Shown piece by piece: positions 1-5,101 of a stretch of DNA of 7,224 nucleotides. The DNA comes from CAZTHL01 sp964613585 (GTDB taxonomy: Bacteria > Pseudomonadota > Alphaproteobacteria > DSM-16000 > Inquilinaceae): assembly GCA_964613585.1 (NCBI GenBank), contig CAZTHL010000133.1, forward strand, positions 1 to 7,224. The letters run 5' to 3'. The notes beneath the pieces are model-generated. The model was not told where the DNA came from. It made no database searches and saw only the letters and a program-made list of their open reading frames with translations. A program made the position numbers and the translations under genes. The number at the start of each line of letters is the position of its first letter. The stretch's first letter is position 1.

Positions 1-1142
1 TCATGGTGCGGCAGTGCCACTCGAACACCTGCCCGGTCGGCGTGTGCACCCAGGATGAGGGCCTGCGCGCCAAGTTCACCGGCACGCCGGAGAAGGTGGT
101 CAACCTGTTCACCTTCATGGCGGAGGAGGTGCGGGCGATTCTGGCCCGGCTCGGCTTCCGCACGCTGAACGAGATCATCGGCCGCACCGACCTGCTGACC
201 CAGGTCAGCCGCGGCGCCGCCCATCTCGACGACCTCGACCTCAACCCGCTGCTGGCCAAGGCCGACCCGGGCGATCAGCAGATGTACTGCACGCTCGAGG
301 GCCGCAACGAGGTGCCCGACACGCTCGACGCGCAGATGATCGCCGACGCCCAGCCTCTCTTCGAGATCGGCGAGAAGATGCAGCTCACCTACAATGTGCA
401 GAACACGATGCGGGCGATCGGCACGCGCATGTCGTCGATGATCGTGCGCAGGTTCGGCATGACCGGGCTGCAGCCGGGCCATGTCACGGCGCGGCTGCGC
501 GGCTCGGCCGGCCAGTCGCTCGGCGCCTTCGCGGTGCAGGCGCTCAAGCTCGAGGTGTTCGGCGACGCCAACGACTATGTCGGCAAGGGTCTGTCGGGCG
601 GCACCATCGTGGTCCGGCCGATGACGGCGAGCCCGCTCGTCTCGAACCAAAACACGATCATCGGCAATACGGTGCTGTACGGCGCCACCGCCGGCAAGCT
701 GTTCGCGGCGGGGCAGGCCGGCGAGCGCTTCTGCGTGCGCAACTCCGGCGCGGTCGTGGTCGTCGAGGGTTGCGGTTCCAACGGCTGCGAGTACATGACC
801 GGCGGCACCGCGGTGATCCTGGGCCCGGTCGGCGACAACTTCGCGGCCGGCATGACCGGCGGCATGGCCTTCGTCTACGATCGCACGGGCGAGCTGCCGG
901 ATCGGATCAACCCGGACAGCGTGGTGTTCCAGCGCATCGAGGTCGAGCACTACGAGTTGCTGCTGCGGGGGCTCGTGGAGGAGCACGCCCGAGAGACCCA
1001 GTCCCGCTTTGCCGCCCAACTGGTCAACGACTGGGTGCTCGAGAAGGACGCGTTCTGGCAGATCGTGCCGAAGGAGATGGAGGGCCGGCTCGAGGTGCCC
1101 TTCCGCCGCCCCGAAGAGCCGGCTGCCGTGCCGGCGGAGTAG
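1..1142 (+). CDS. gltB: Glutamate synthase (GOGAT) large/alpha subunit, C-terminal part, 5'-truncated by window edge
   Basis: This is the last 379 residues of the large subunit of bacterial NADPH-dependent glutamate synthase, which converts 2-oxoglutarate and glutamine-derived ammonia into glutamate in the cytoplasm. The visible part opens inside the 3Fe-4S cluster loop (MVRQCHSNTCPVGVCTQ). The cysteines at visible residues 5 and 10 match the second and third cluster ligands of the family; the first should lie two codons before the window. The end of the FMN/synthase domain follows (FRTLNEIIGRTDLL, about 52-65). The GXGXG beta-helix domain spans about 125-330, with repeated Gly-rich turns such as GKGLSGGTIVVRP and GCEYMTGGTAVILGP. 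The frame ends at TAG 1140-1142. The full protein is normally about 1500 residues, so roughly three quarters lie upstream. No gltD (small subunit) follows: the next gene is on the opposite strand. Family assignment is secure. Confidence 0.97.
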   Translation, partial: MVRQCHSNTCPVGVCTQDEGLRAKFTGTPEKVVNLFTFMAEEVRAILARLGFRTLNEIIGRTDLLTQVSRGAAHLDDLDLNPLLAKADPGDQQMYCTLEGRNEVPDTLDAQMIADAQPLFEIGEKMQLTYNVQNTMRAIGTRMSSMIVRRFGMTGLQPGHVTARLRGSAGQSLGAFAVQALKLEVFGDANDYVGKGLSGGTIVVRPMTASPLVSNQNTIIGNTVLYGATAGKLFAAGQAGERFCVRNSGAVVVVEGCGSNGCEYMTGGTAVILGPVGDNFAAGMTGGMAFVYDRTGELPDRINPDSVVFQRIEVEHYELLLRGLVEEHARETQSRFAAQLVNDWVLEKDAFWQIVPKEMEGRLEVPFRRPEEPAAVPAE

Positions 1143-1163
1143 TACGGTCCCGTCGGACTCCTT

Positions 1164-1241
1164 CCCGCGTCCGGCGCATCGTCGCTGGATGCGGAAGGCT
1201 GACCCGCGTCCGGCATCTCGTTGCCGGACGAGGAAGACAGA
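1164..1241. repeat. 39-bp imperfect tandem repeat, two units
   Basis: Unit 1 is 1164-1202 and unit 2 is 1203-1241. They align without gaps at a period of 39, with 30 of 39 positions identical. The first 12 bases (cccgcgtccggc) are perfect in both. Each unit can fold, but with different pairing: unit 1 through cgcatc/gatgcg (1175-1180 with 1188-1193), unit 2 through a stronger 9-bp stem at 1207-1230. Confidence 0.7.
1207..1230 (+). terminator. Strong hairpin 65 bp after gltB, possible terminator without a T-tract
   Basis: cgtccggca (1207-1215) pairs perfectly with tgccggacg (1222-1230) around the 6-base loop tctcgt. It is the first strong stem-loop after the gltB stop. The bases that follow (aggaagacag) are not T-rich, so it does not meet the classical intrinsic-terminator pattern. 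It could act as a 3'-end stabilising structure or a high-GC terminator. The structure is seen directly; the role is inference. Confidence 0.4.
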
Positions 1242-1246
1242 GCGAT

Positions 1247-1270
1247 CGTCGCGACCGGATCCTCGCGACG
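1247..1270. repeat. Perfect 8-bp inverted repeat (hairpin 2 of the array)
   Basis: cgtcgcga (1247-1254) and tcgcgacg (1263-1270) are exact reverse complements separated by 8 bases (ccggatcc). The centre lies 40 bp after that of the preceding hairpin. No regulator with this operator is recognised. Confidence 0.6.
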
Positions 1271-1290
1271 TCGCCGCGGAGCAGGGCCGC

Positions 1291-1323
1291 CCGATGCGGA
1301 TCGGTCATCACGCTCCGCATCGG
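1291..1323. repeat. Perfect 10-bp inverted repeat (hairpin 3 of the array)
   Basis: ccgatgcgga (1291-1300) and tccgcatcgg (1314-1323) are exact reverse complements around a 13-base loop. It lies directly upstream of the dispersed hairpin element at about 1331-1425 and might be part of the same structured unit. Confidence 0.6.
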
Positions 1324-1330
1324 CGCCGCT

Positions 1331-1425
1331 ATCGGCCCGCCCCCCCCCCTGCCCGGCCAGCCTGAGCATGCTGTCGGTGGGTGGCCGGGCGAGGGAGCGG
1401 GCCGGCGATGCCCTGTGAGCCGAAA
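1331..1425. repeat. Dispersed hairpin element, copy A
   Basis: The core is a perfect 9-bp inverted repeat, gcccggcca (1351-1359) and tggccgggc (1382-1390), around a 22-base loop. A conserved downstream tail reads ccggcgatgcc and then a variant of ctgagccg (about 1402-1422). The same arrangement, with the same arm sequence and the same loop length, recurs at about 6621-6710; I estimate around 80% identity over about 75 bases by eye. A C-rich run lies just upstream in both copies. This looks like an intergenic repeat family of the REP/palindromic-unit kind. I do not recognise the family by name. Confidence 0.7.
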
Positions 1426-1545
1426 ACGCCCTACGGCGATGGGCTCCGGGTCGACCTGGAACACGCGCTCACCGTTCGGCCTTTCGACGCCGGACCGGCT
1501 TCGCGCCCTTCTGGTCTGGAGCGGCGGCCAAGGCATGGACCCTAC

Positions 1546-1575
1546 CCGGACCGGCGCGGGCCGGATCGGCGCGGG
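1546..1575. repeat. 15-bp tandem duplication, one mismatch
   Basis: ccggaccggcgcggg (1546-1560) is followed directly by ccggatcggcgcggg (1561-1575). They are identical except at the sixth base. A replication-slippage duplication is the simplest reading. Confidence 0.6.
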
Positions 1576-1660
1576 CGACCACCCGATACCTCAGGGCGAC
1601 GCGGAGACTGCCGGAGCGGACACGCGGCCGGGCCGCCCGGAGCGTCGCGTTACGTGCCTT

Positions 1661-1692
1661 CAACGGCCTGCCCGTCCAACGGCCTGCCCGTC
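1661..1692. repeat. 16-bp perfect tandem duplication
   Basis: caacggcctgcccgtc occurs at 1661-1676 and again at 1677-1692 with no mismatch and no gap. Sixteen is not a multiple of three, which fits non-coding sequence. Confidence 0.75.
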
Positions 1693-1757
1693 GCCGGCAC
1701 GCCGGTCCGGAAGGCCCGAGCCCGATCACCGCGGGCCGCAAGGGCCGCCTGCTGTCC

Positions 1758-1779
1758 GGCCCGCTGTCGGCCCGCTGTC
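1758..1779. repeat. 11-bp perfect tandem duplication
   Basis: ggcccgctgtc occurs at 1758-1768 and 1769-1779. A partial related unit (gctgtcc) precedes it and a looser one follows. The repeat ends about 20 bp beyond the stop of the csbD-family gene on the other strand, so it may lie in that gene's 3' untranslated region. Confidence 0.6.
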
Positions 1780-1799
1780 CGCCCCCGCTGTATAGTGTG

Positions 1800-1997
1800 T
1801 CACACCGATCGTGACCACTCGTCGACCTGGCGCTCGGCGTCGTCCTTGGCGATACCGTAACGCTCCTGCAGGCGACCGACCAGGTGATCCCGGTCGCCGG
1901 CGGCGACCTCCAGATCGTCGTCGGTCAGCTTGCCCCACTTCGAGCGGGCCGAGCCCTTGACCTGCTTCCAGTTTCCGGCGATCTGATCCCAGTTCAT
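1800..1997 (-). CDS. CsbD-family general stress protein
   Basis: A 65-residue protein that begins MNWDQIAGNWKQVKGSARSK and continues WGKLTDDDLEVAAGDRDHLV. This is the classic CsbD pattern: an N-terminal W-x7-W segment, then K-x2-G, then a Trp-Gly-Lys-Leu-Thr-Asp-Asp-Asp helix, then GRLQERYGIAKDDAERQVDEW near the end. Family members are small, charged, helical cytoplasmic proteins induced by general stress (sigma-B dependent in Bacillus, often EcfG-dependent in alphaproteobacteria). Their biochemical role is unknown. The ATG at 1997 is fixed by an AAGGAG ribosome binding site 8 bases upstream; the longer frame to 2072 has no support and would swallow the untranslated leader. An EcfG-type promoter lies about 60 bases upstream. 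The stop is TGA at 1800-1802. The upstream same-strand PRC-barrel gene ends 120 bp before this start. Confidence 0.93.
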   Translation of the reverse strand: MNWDQIAGNWKQVKGSARSKWGKLTDDDLEVAAGDRDHLVGRLQERYGIAKDDAERQVDEWSRSV

Positions 1998-2005
1998 GGC
2001 GATAG

Positions 2006-2011
2006 CTCCTT
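2006..2011 (-). promoter_or_regulatory. Ribosome binding site of the csbD-family gene
   Basis: Read on the minus strand, AAGGAG ends 8 bases before the ATG at 1997. It decides the start codon against the upstream in-frame candidates. Confidence 0.85.
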
Positions 2012-2064
2012 CTTGAAGTATTTGCGGCGTCGCACGGCGGCGGCGCGCCGCGGGCTGCCGACAG

Positions 2065-2089
2065 AACGTCACCAGGGCGCGCCGGTTCC
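2065..2089 (-). promoter_or_regulatory. EcfG-type (general stress sigma factor) promoter for the csbD-family gene
   Basis: On the minus strand the sequence reads GGAAC (2089-2085), exactly 16 bases, then CGTT (2068-2065). This matches the alphaproteobacterial EcfG consensus GGAAC-N16/17-CGTT at every defined position. Transcription would start at about 2058, giving a leader of roughly 60 bases before the ATG at 1997. It lies between the PRC-barrel gene and csbD, so csbD can be expressed independently. Both elements are seen directly; sigma-factor dependence is inferred from the consensus and from the known stress behaviour of CsbD proteins. Confidence 0.75.
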
Positions 2090-2117
2090 GCGGCGCTCGA
2101 CCACCCAGAGAGGTCCC

Positions 2118-2801
2118 TCACCGGGAGCCTTCGACCTCCGGCTCGAAGCGCGGCGCCACCTCGATCTCGGCCATCGTCCGGTCGACGGTCAGGACCTCCT
2201 CCTGCTTGTCGAAGGTCACGGCATCCCAGGGCACGCCGTAGAGCTCGTCGCCCATGCCGAGGAAGCCGCCGGCAGAGATCACCAGGGTGTCGATCTCGCC
2301 GTCGACCGTGTCGACCACGAGGTCGGCGACCTCGCCCACCTCCTCGCCTCTGACGGTCAGCACCGGCAGCCCGGCAAGCGCCCGGGCGAAGTACTGCTCC
2401 TCGGCCGGCCGGCCGCCGCCGAGCGTGTTCTGCACGGTGCGCGGCGGGATCTGGTCGCGCTCGGGCATCAGACGCTCGGCCGGCTCGCCCTCGTCCTGCC
2501 CGCTCTCCTCGATCTCCTGGGCCTGCAGCCCGGCCGCCGACGGACCGTCGGTCGCGGGATCGCCCACAGGCTCGCCGGGCCGTCGCGGCTCGACGGAGAT
2601 CGTCGCCCCGGGCGCGTCGATCGGATTGGGATCGTCCTCCGACAGGGGCGGCATCGGCGGCGGCTCGTCGGTCAGGCGGACCGGCTCGTCGACGTCCCGG
2701 TCGGCCTCGGGCATCAGGTCCTGGGCCCAGGCCGGCGTGCCCGGCAGCAGCAGCGCCGCCGTGGCCAGCCAGCCCGCGGTGGTCATCAGGCGGGGTCTCA
2801 C
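2118..2801 (-). CDS. Secreted PRC-barrel domain protein with an acidic, proline-rich linker
   Basis: A 227-residue protein. I place the start at GTG 2801, because AGAGGA lies 7 bases upstream and the product then opens with a compact signal peptide: basic start (RPR), hydrophobic core WLATAALLLPG, and cleavage after AWA at residue 26 just before QD. The ATG at 2819 and the longer frame to 3011 are possible but have weaker sites and would bury the signal peptide. Residues 27-135 are a low-complexity acidic and proline-rich stretch, probably disordered. Residues about 141-207 form a PRC-barrel: LPVLTVRGEEVGEVADLVVD, then GEIDTLVISAGGFLGMG and YGVPWDAVTFD. PRC-barrels are small beta-barrels found in RimM, photosynthetic reaction-centre H subunits and many stress-associated alphaproteobacterial proteins. 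The location is probably periplasmic. The specific function is unknown. It lies upstream of csbD on the same strand, which suggests a stress or envelope role (inference). Confidence 0.82.
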   Translation of the reverse strand: MRPRLMTTAGWLATAALLLPGTPAWAQDLMPEADRDVDEPVRLTDEPPPMPPLSEDDPNPIDAPGATISVEPRRPGEPVGDPATDGPSAAGLQAQEIEESGQDEGEPAERLMPERDQIPPRTVQNTLGGGRPAEEQYFARALAGLPVLTVRGEEVGEVADLVVDTVDGEIDTLVISAGGFLGMGDELYGVPWDAVTFDKQEEVLTVDRTMAEIEVAPRFEPEVEGSR

Positions 2802-2808
2802 GCGGGTA

Positions 2809-2814
2809 TCCTCT
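2809..2814 (-). promoter_or_regulatory. Ribosome binding site deciding the GTG start of the PRC-barrel gene
   Basis: AGAGGA on the minus strand lies 7 bases before GTG 2801. The competing ATG at 2819 lies upstream of this site and has no comparable purine-rich motif in front of it. Confidence 0.6.
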
Positions 2815-2905
2815 TCCATTGCGGGCCGCCGGAGCCGGCGCAAGGCCGGGCCGGTGGCCTGACGGACGGCCCGCTCTCGGCGAGCCGGCCCATGCAGCCC
2901 TTTGG

Positions 2906-2930
2906 AATGGCGAGAGCCGGTCCGGGTTCC
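2906..2930 (-). promoter_or_regulatory. Weak EcfG-like promoter candidate for the PRC-barrel gene
   Basis: On the minus strand GGAAC (2930-2926) is followed after 16 bases by CATT (2909-2906). This differs from CGTT by one base at the usually conserved G. It points toward the PRC-barrel gene, about 100 bases upstream of its GTG start. It is suggestive mainly because the neighbouring csbD gene carries a perfect version. Confidence 0.3.
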
Positions 2931-3246
2931 GGCCACCTGGAAACCGGGCGGAAACACCGCGATACCGTGCAGACGCAACCGAAACGCAGGAGAGCGCGGC
3001 GCCCGCAACAATTACCTCGGTGAAACACGGCGGTGATTCAGGCCTTTATGTCATGGTCATTACCATCCTGGCCGTTCGCATGACGCACGAGCGGGGAGGC
3101 GGTGATGGCTGGACCGTATCGCGACGAGCCGTGGGGACCGGGCGGGCTTCGTCATGGCGTCGAGCAGCGCAATCGTTGGAGCCCGGCGCGGGCCGTGGCA
3201 TTGTGGCTGGCAACGCGGAGCTCACCCAGCGAGCGGAGCCACGACA

Positions 3247-3909
3247 ATGACGAGCGCAGCGGCGGTGGGCGGGATTACCTTCTTCCACGCGCCCGGGTCG
3301 CGCTCGACCATGGTGCTGTGGCTGCTCGAAGAGCTTGGCCGCCCCTGCACGCGGCGGGTCCTCAACCTGCACAAGGGCGAGCACAAGACGCCCGCGTTCC
3401 TGGCGGTCAATCCGCTGGGCAAGGTGCCGGCGATCCTGCATCGCGTTGGGGATGAGGAGGTGGCGGTCACCGAGACCGGGGCCATCTGCGCCTATCTTGC
3501 GGACGTGGCCCTGGAGGCCGGGCTCGCGCCGCCGCTTGGCGATCCACGGCGCGGGCCGTACCTGAAATGGCTGTTCTTCTACCCGGGCGTCCTCGAGCCG
3601 CTGCTGGGCGACCGGCTGATGCGGCGCGAGCCGGGTCCGCCCCAGCAGATGGGCTACGGCCGGCCGGACGAGACGCTCGAGCTGCTGGCCGCCGCGGTGA
3701 CGCCGGGACCGTGGCTCCTGGGCGACATGTTCAGCGCCGCCGACGTGATGATCGGCTCGGGCCTCGCTTATGGTCGCCGCTTCGGCGTCCTGCCGGAGCA
3801 TCCGGCCCTCGATGCCTATGTCGGCCGGATCGACGCCCGCCCGGCCTTCCAGCGCGCCATGGCGACGGACGAGGCTCTGGCCCGGGAACTGTCGGCCGGG
3901 GCGAGCTGA
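3247..3909 (+). CDS. Glutathione S-transferase family protein
   Basis: A 220-residue cytosolic protein with the usual GST length and layout. The N-terminal thioredoxin-like domain covers about residues 10-88: ITFFHAPGSRSTMVLWLLEEL carries the candidate catalytic Ser (S18 or S20). NPLGKVPAI carries the cis-proline (P61) that contacts the glutathione backbone. VTETGAICAYLAD carries the Glu-Thr pair (E76, T77) that binds the gamma-glutamyl group. The helical C-terminal domain follows, with PGPWLLGDMFSAADVMIGSGL containing the conserved N-capping Ser/Asp turn. Such enzymes conjugate or transfer glutathione, but the substrate cannot be read from sequence. The ATG at 3247 is chosen because GGAG lies 8 bases upstream and the fold begins 10 residues in. 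An in-frame ATG at 3154 would add 31 unsupported residues. A weak 5-6 bp hairpin (3911-3927) follows the stop, without a T-tract. Confidence 0.9.
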   Translation: MTSAAAVGGITFFHAPGSRSTMVLWLLEELGRPCTRRVLNLHKGEHKTPAFLAVNPLGKVPAILHRVGDEEVAVTETGAICAYLADVALEAGLAPPLGDPRRGPYLKWLFFYPGVLEPLLGDRLMRREPGPPQQMGYGRPDETLELLAAAVTPGPWLLGDMFSAADVMIGSGLAYGRRFGVLPEHPALDAYVGRIDARPAFQRAMATDEALARELSAGAS

Positions 3910-4106
3910 GCCCGTTCGGTTGACGGGAAAGGACGTGTGGCCTGCCTGCAGGACGCTGGGCCTGGCGGATGCTCTCGCTCATGCCGGCCATGCCTTGGGG
4001 CGGCCGGGCTTGATCGCCGCGCTCGAGGTCGTACGCGCTCGCTCCGCGGAGGCCGTTTCGACACTGCGCCGCTGACCGCGTTCTTCTGCCCCGCCGCGAT
4101 CCCATG

Positions 4107-4112
4107 TATAGG
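4107..4112 (+). promoter_or_regulatory. Possible -10 element just before ftsY
   Basis: TATAGG lies 6 bases before the A of the ftsY ATG at 4119. A poor -35 candidate (ttctgc, 4084-4089) sits 17 bases further upstream. If used, transcription would begin at or very near the start codon, giving a leaderless mRNA. The element is seen directly but the -35 match is weak. Confidence 0.3.
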
Positions 4113-4118
4113 GGCGGC

Positions 4119-5096
4119 ATGACCGACAGCGCCCCCCACACCCCCGCCGCCGCGGGCCCCGGCGCCAACGCCGACAGCGCCAGCTGGCTTGGCCGGCTGC
4201 GCGCCGGGCTGTCCCGCTCCTCGGCCCGGATCACCGACGGCATCACCGGCATCTTCAGCGACCGCAAGCTCGACGACGACACGCTCGAGGAGCTGGAGGA
4301 GCTGCTGATCATGGCCGATCTCGGGCCGGCCACCGCCTCGCGCATGACCGCCGAGCTGGCCCGCACCCGCTTCGGCAAGGACGTCTCGCCGGACGAGGTG
4401 CGCATCTCCCTCGGCCAGCAGATCCTGCAGGCGCTCGCCCCGGTGGCCCGGCCGCTGGTGATCGACCCGAGGGAGAAGCCGACCGTCATCGTCATGGTCG
4501 GGGTCAACGGCACCGGCAAGACCACCACCATCGGCAAGCTGGCGCGGCAGTGGCGCGACCAGGGCCGCAAGGTGGTGCTCGCCGCCGGCGACACCTTTCG
4601 CGCCGCCGCCATCGAGCAGCTGCAGGTCTGGGGCCAGCGCGCCGATTGCCCGGTGCTGACCCGGCCGCAGGGCTCCGACGCCGCGGCGCTCGCCTTCGAC
4701 GCCTTCACCCTGGCCGAGGCCCAGGGCACCGACGTGCTGATGATCGACACGGCCGGCCGGCTGCAGAACAAGGCCACGCTCATGGCCGAGCTGCAGAAGA
4801 TCGTCCGGGTGCTGGGCAAGAAGCACGAGGGCGCGCCGCACCACACCGTGCTGGTGCTCGACGCCACCACCGGCCAGAACGCCTTCGGCCAAGTCGAGGC
4901 GTTCCGCGAGATCACCCAAATCAGCGGCCTGATCGTCACCAAGCTGGACGGCTCGGCGCGCGGCGGCGTCCTGGTCGGCCTCGCCGAGCGCTTCAAGCTG
5001 CCGGTGCACGCCATCGGCGTCGGCGAGCGGATCGAGGATCTGCGGCCGTTCGACGCCGGGCAGTTCGCCCGCTCGCTCATGGGCCTGGAGGGCTGA
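4119..5096 (+). CDS. ftsY: Signal recognition particle receptor FtsY
   Basis: A 325-residue SRP-type GTPase. It docks the Ffh/4.5S RNA-ribosome complex at the inner membrane so that membrane proteins reach the Sec translocon. Residues 1-22 are a short unstructured tail, much shorter than the acidic A domain of E. coli, as is common in alphaproteobacteria. WLGRLRAGLSRSSARITDGI (23-42) looks like the amphipathic membrane-targeting helix at the start of the N domain. The G domain shows G1 GVNGTGKTTT (128-137), the SRP-specific insertion start DTFRAAAIEQL (158-168), G3 DTAGR (210-214), G4 TKLDG (274-278) and the closing GVGERIEDLRPFDA (300-313). All expected motifs are intact. ATG 4119 is preferred; AGGGG lies only 4 bases before it, and an in-frame ATG at 4104 would add five residues. 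amn begins 5 bp after the stop. Confidence 0.97.
   Translation: MTDSAPHTPAAAGPGANADSASWLGRLRAGLSRSSARITDGITGIFSDRKLDDDTLEELEELLIMADLGPATASRMTAELARTRFGKDVSPDEVRISLGQQILQALAPVARPLVIDPREKPTVIVMVGVNGTGKTTTIGKLARQWRDQGRKVVLAAGDTFRAAAIEQLQVWGQRADCPVLTRPQGSDAAALAFDAFTLAEAQGTDVLMIDTAGRLQNKATLMAELQKIVRVLGKKHEGAPHHTVLVLDATTGQNAFGQVEAFREITQISGLIVTKLDGSARGGVLVGLAERFKLPVHAIGVGERIEDLRPFDAGQFARSLMGLEG
5087..5091 (+). promoter_or_regulatory. Ribosome binding site of amn inside the end of ftsY
   Basis: GGAGG sits in the last codons of ftsY, 10 bases before the GTG at 5102. A second GAGG (5095-5098) overlaps the ftsY stop but is very close to the GTG. The placement suggests that amn translation is coupled to ftsY. 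Confidence 0.55.
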
Positions 5097-5101
5097 GGTC
5101 G

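Larger units (their letters stand above)
1143..1799. other. Gene-free convergent intergenic region rich in inverted and tandem repeats
   Basis: These 657 bases separate the convergent gltB and csbD-family genes. No open frame here resembles a protein: the frames that cross it are rich in Arg, Pro and Gly, lack ribosome binding sites and run into neighbouring genes out of frame. What it does hold is a 39-bp imperfect tandem repeat (1164-1241), five hairpins between 1175 and 1390, one copy of a dispersed hairpin element (about 1331-1425), and three short tandem duplications (1546-1575, 1661-1692, 1758-1779). These are listed separately. I see no tRNA, transposase remnant or recognisable pseudogene. 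Confidence 0.75.
2802..3246. other. Divergent intergenic region between the PRC-barrel and GST genes
   Basis: These 445 bases should hold the promoters and leaders of two divergent genes. A weak EcfG-like site facing the PRC gene is listed at 2906-2930. The stretch around 3030-3085 is AT-richer than its surroundings (gattcaggcctttatgtcat and following) and is a plausible place for core promoters, but I cannot identify convincing -35/-10 pairs. An ATG at 3105 has a good Shine-Dalgarno-like sequence (GGGGAGG, 5 bases upstream) and opens a frame running into the GST gene. Its composition is poor for a real gene here, so it is not annotated as one. Confidence 0.55.

Noticed and set aside
770..1795. 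A 341-codon + strand frame from within gltB into the following gap
   Set aside because: Out of frame with gltB, dominated by Arg, Pro and Gly, no ribosome binding site and no recognisable domain.
1143..1800. CRISPR array or integron attC sites in the repeat-rich gap
   Set aside because: The repeats are of different lengths and sequences without uniform spacers, and there are no cas genes, integrase or attC core motifs.
2819..3011. Longer N-terminus for the PRC-barrel protein (starts at 2819 or 3011)
   Set aside because: It would place 6-70 extra residues before a clean signal peptide. The GTG at 2801 has a well-spaced AGAGGA.
1884..3023. A 379-codon + strand frame across csbD and the PRC-barrel gene
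   Set aside because: It is the mirror of two recognised minus-strand genes and has no domain or ribosome binding site.
3154..3246. 31-residue N-terminal extension of the GST
   Set aside because: No ribosome binding site at 3154 and no place for these residues in the GST fold. ATG 3247 has GGAG at 8 bases.
3910..4103. A small gene between GST and ftsY
   Set aside because: The frames here are short, run into neighbouring genes and resemble nothing. Only a weak hairpin at 3911-3927 and the approach to ftsY are visible.
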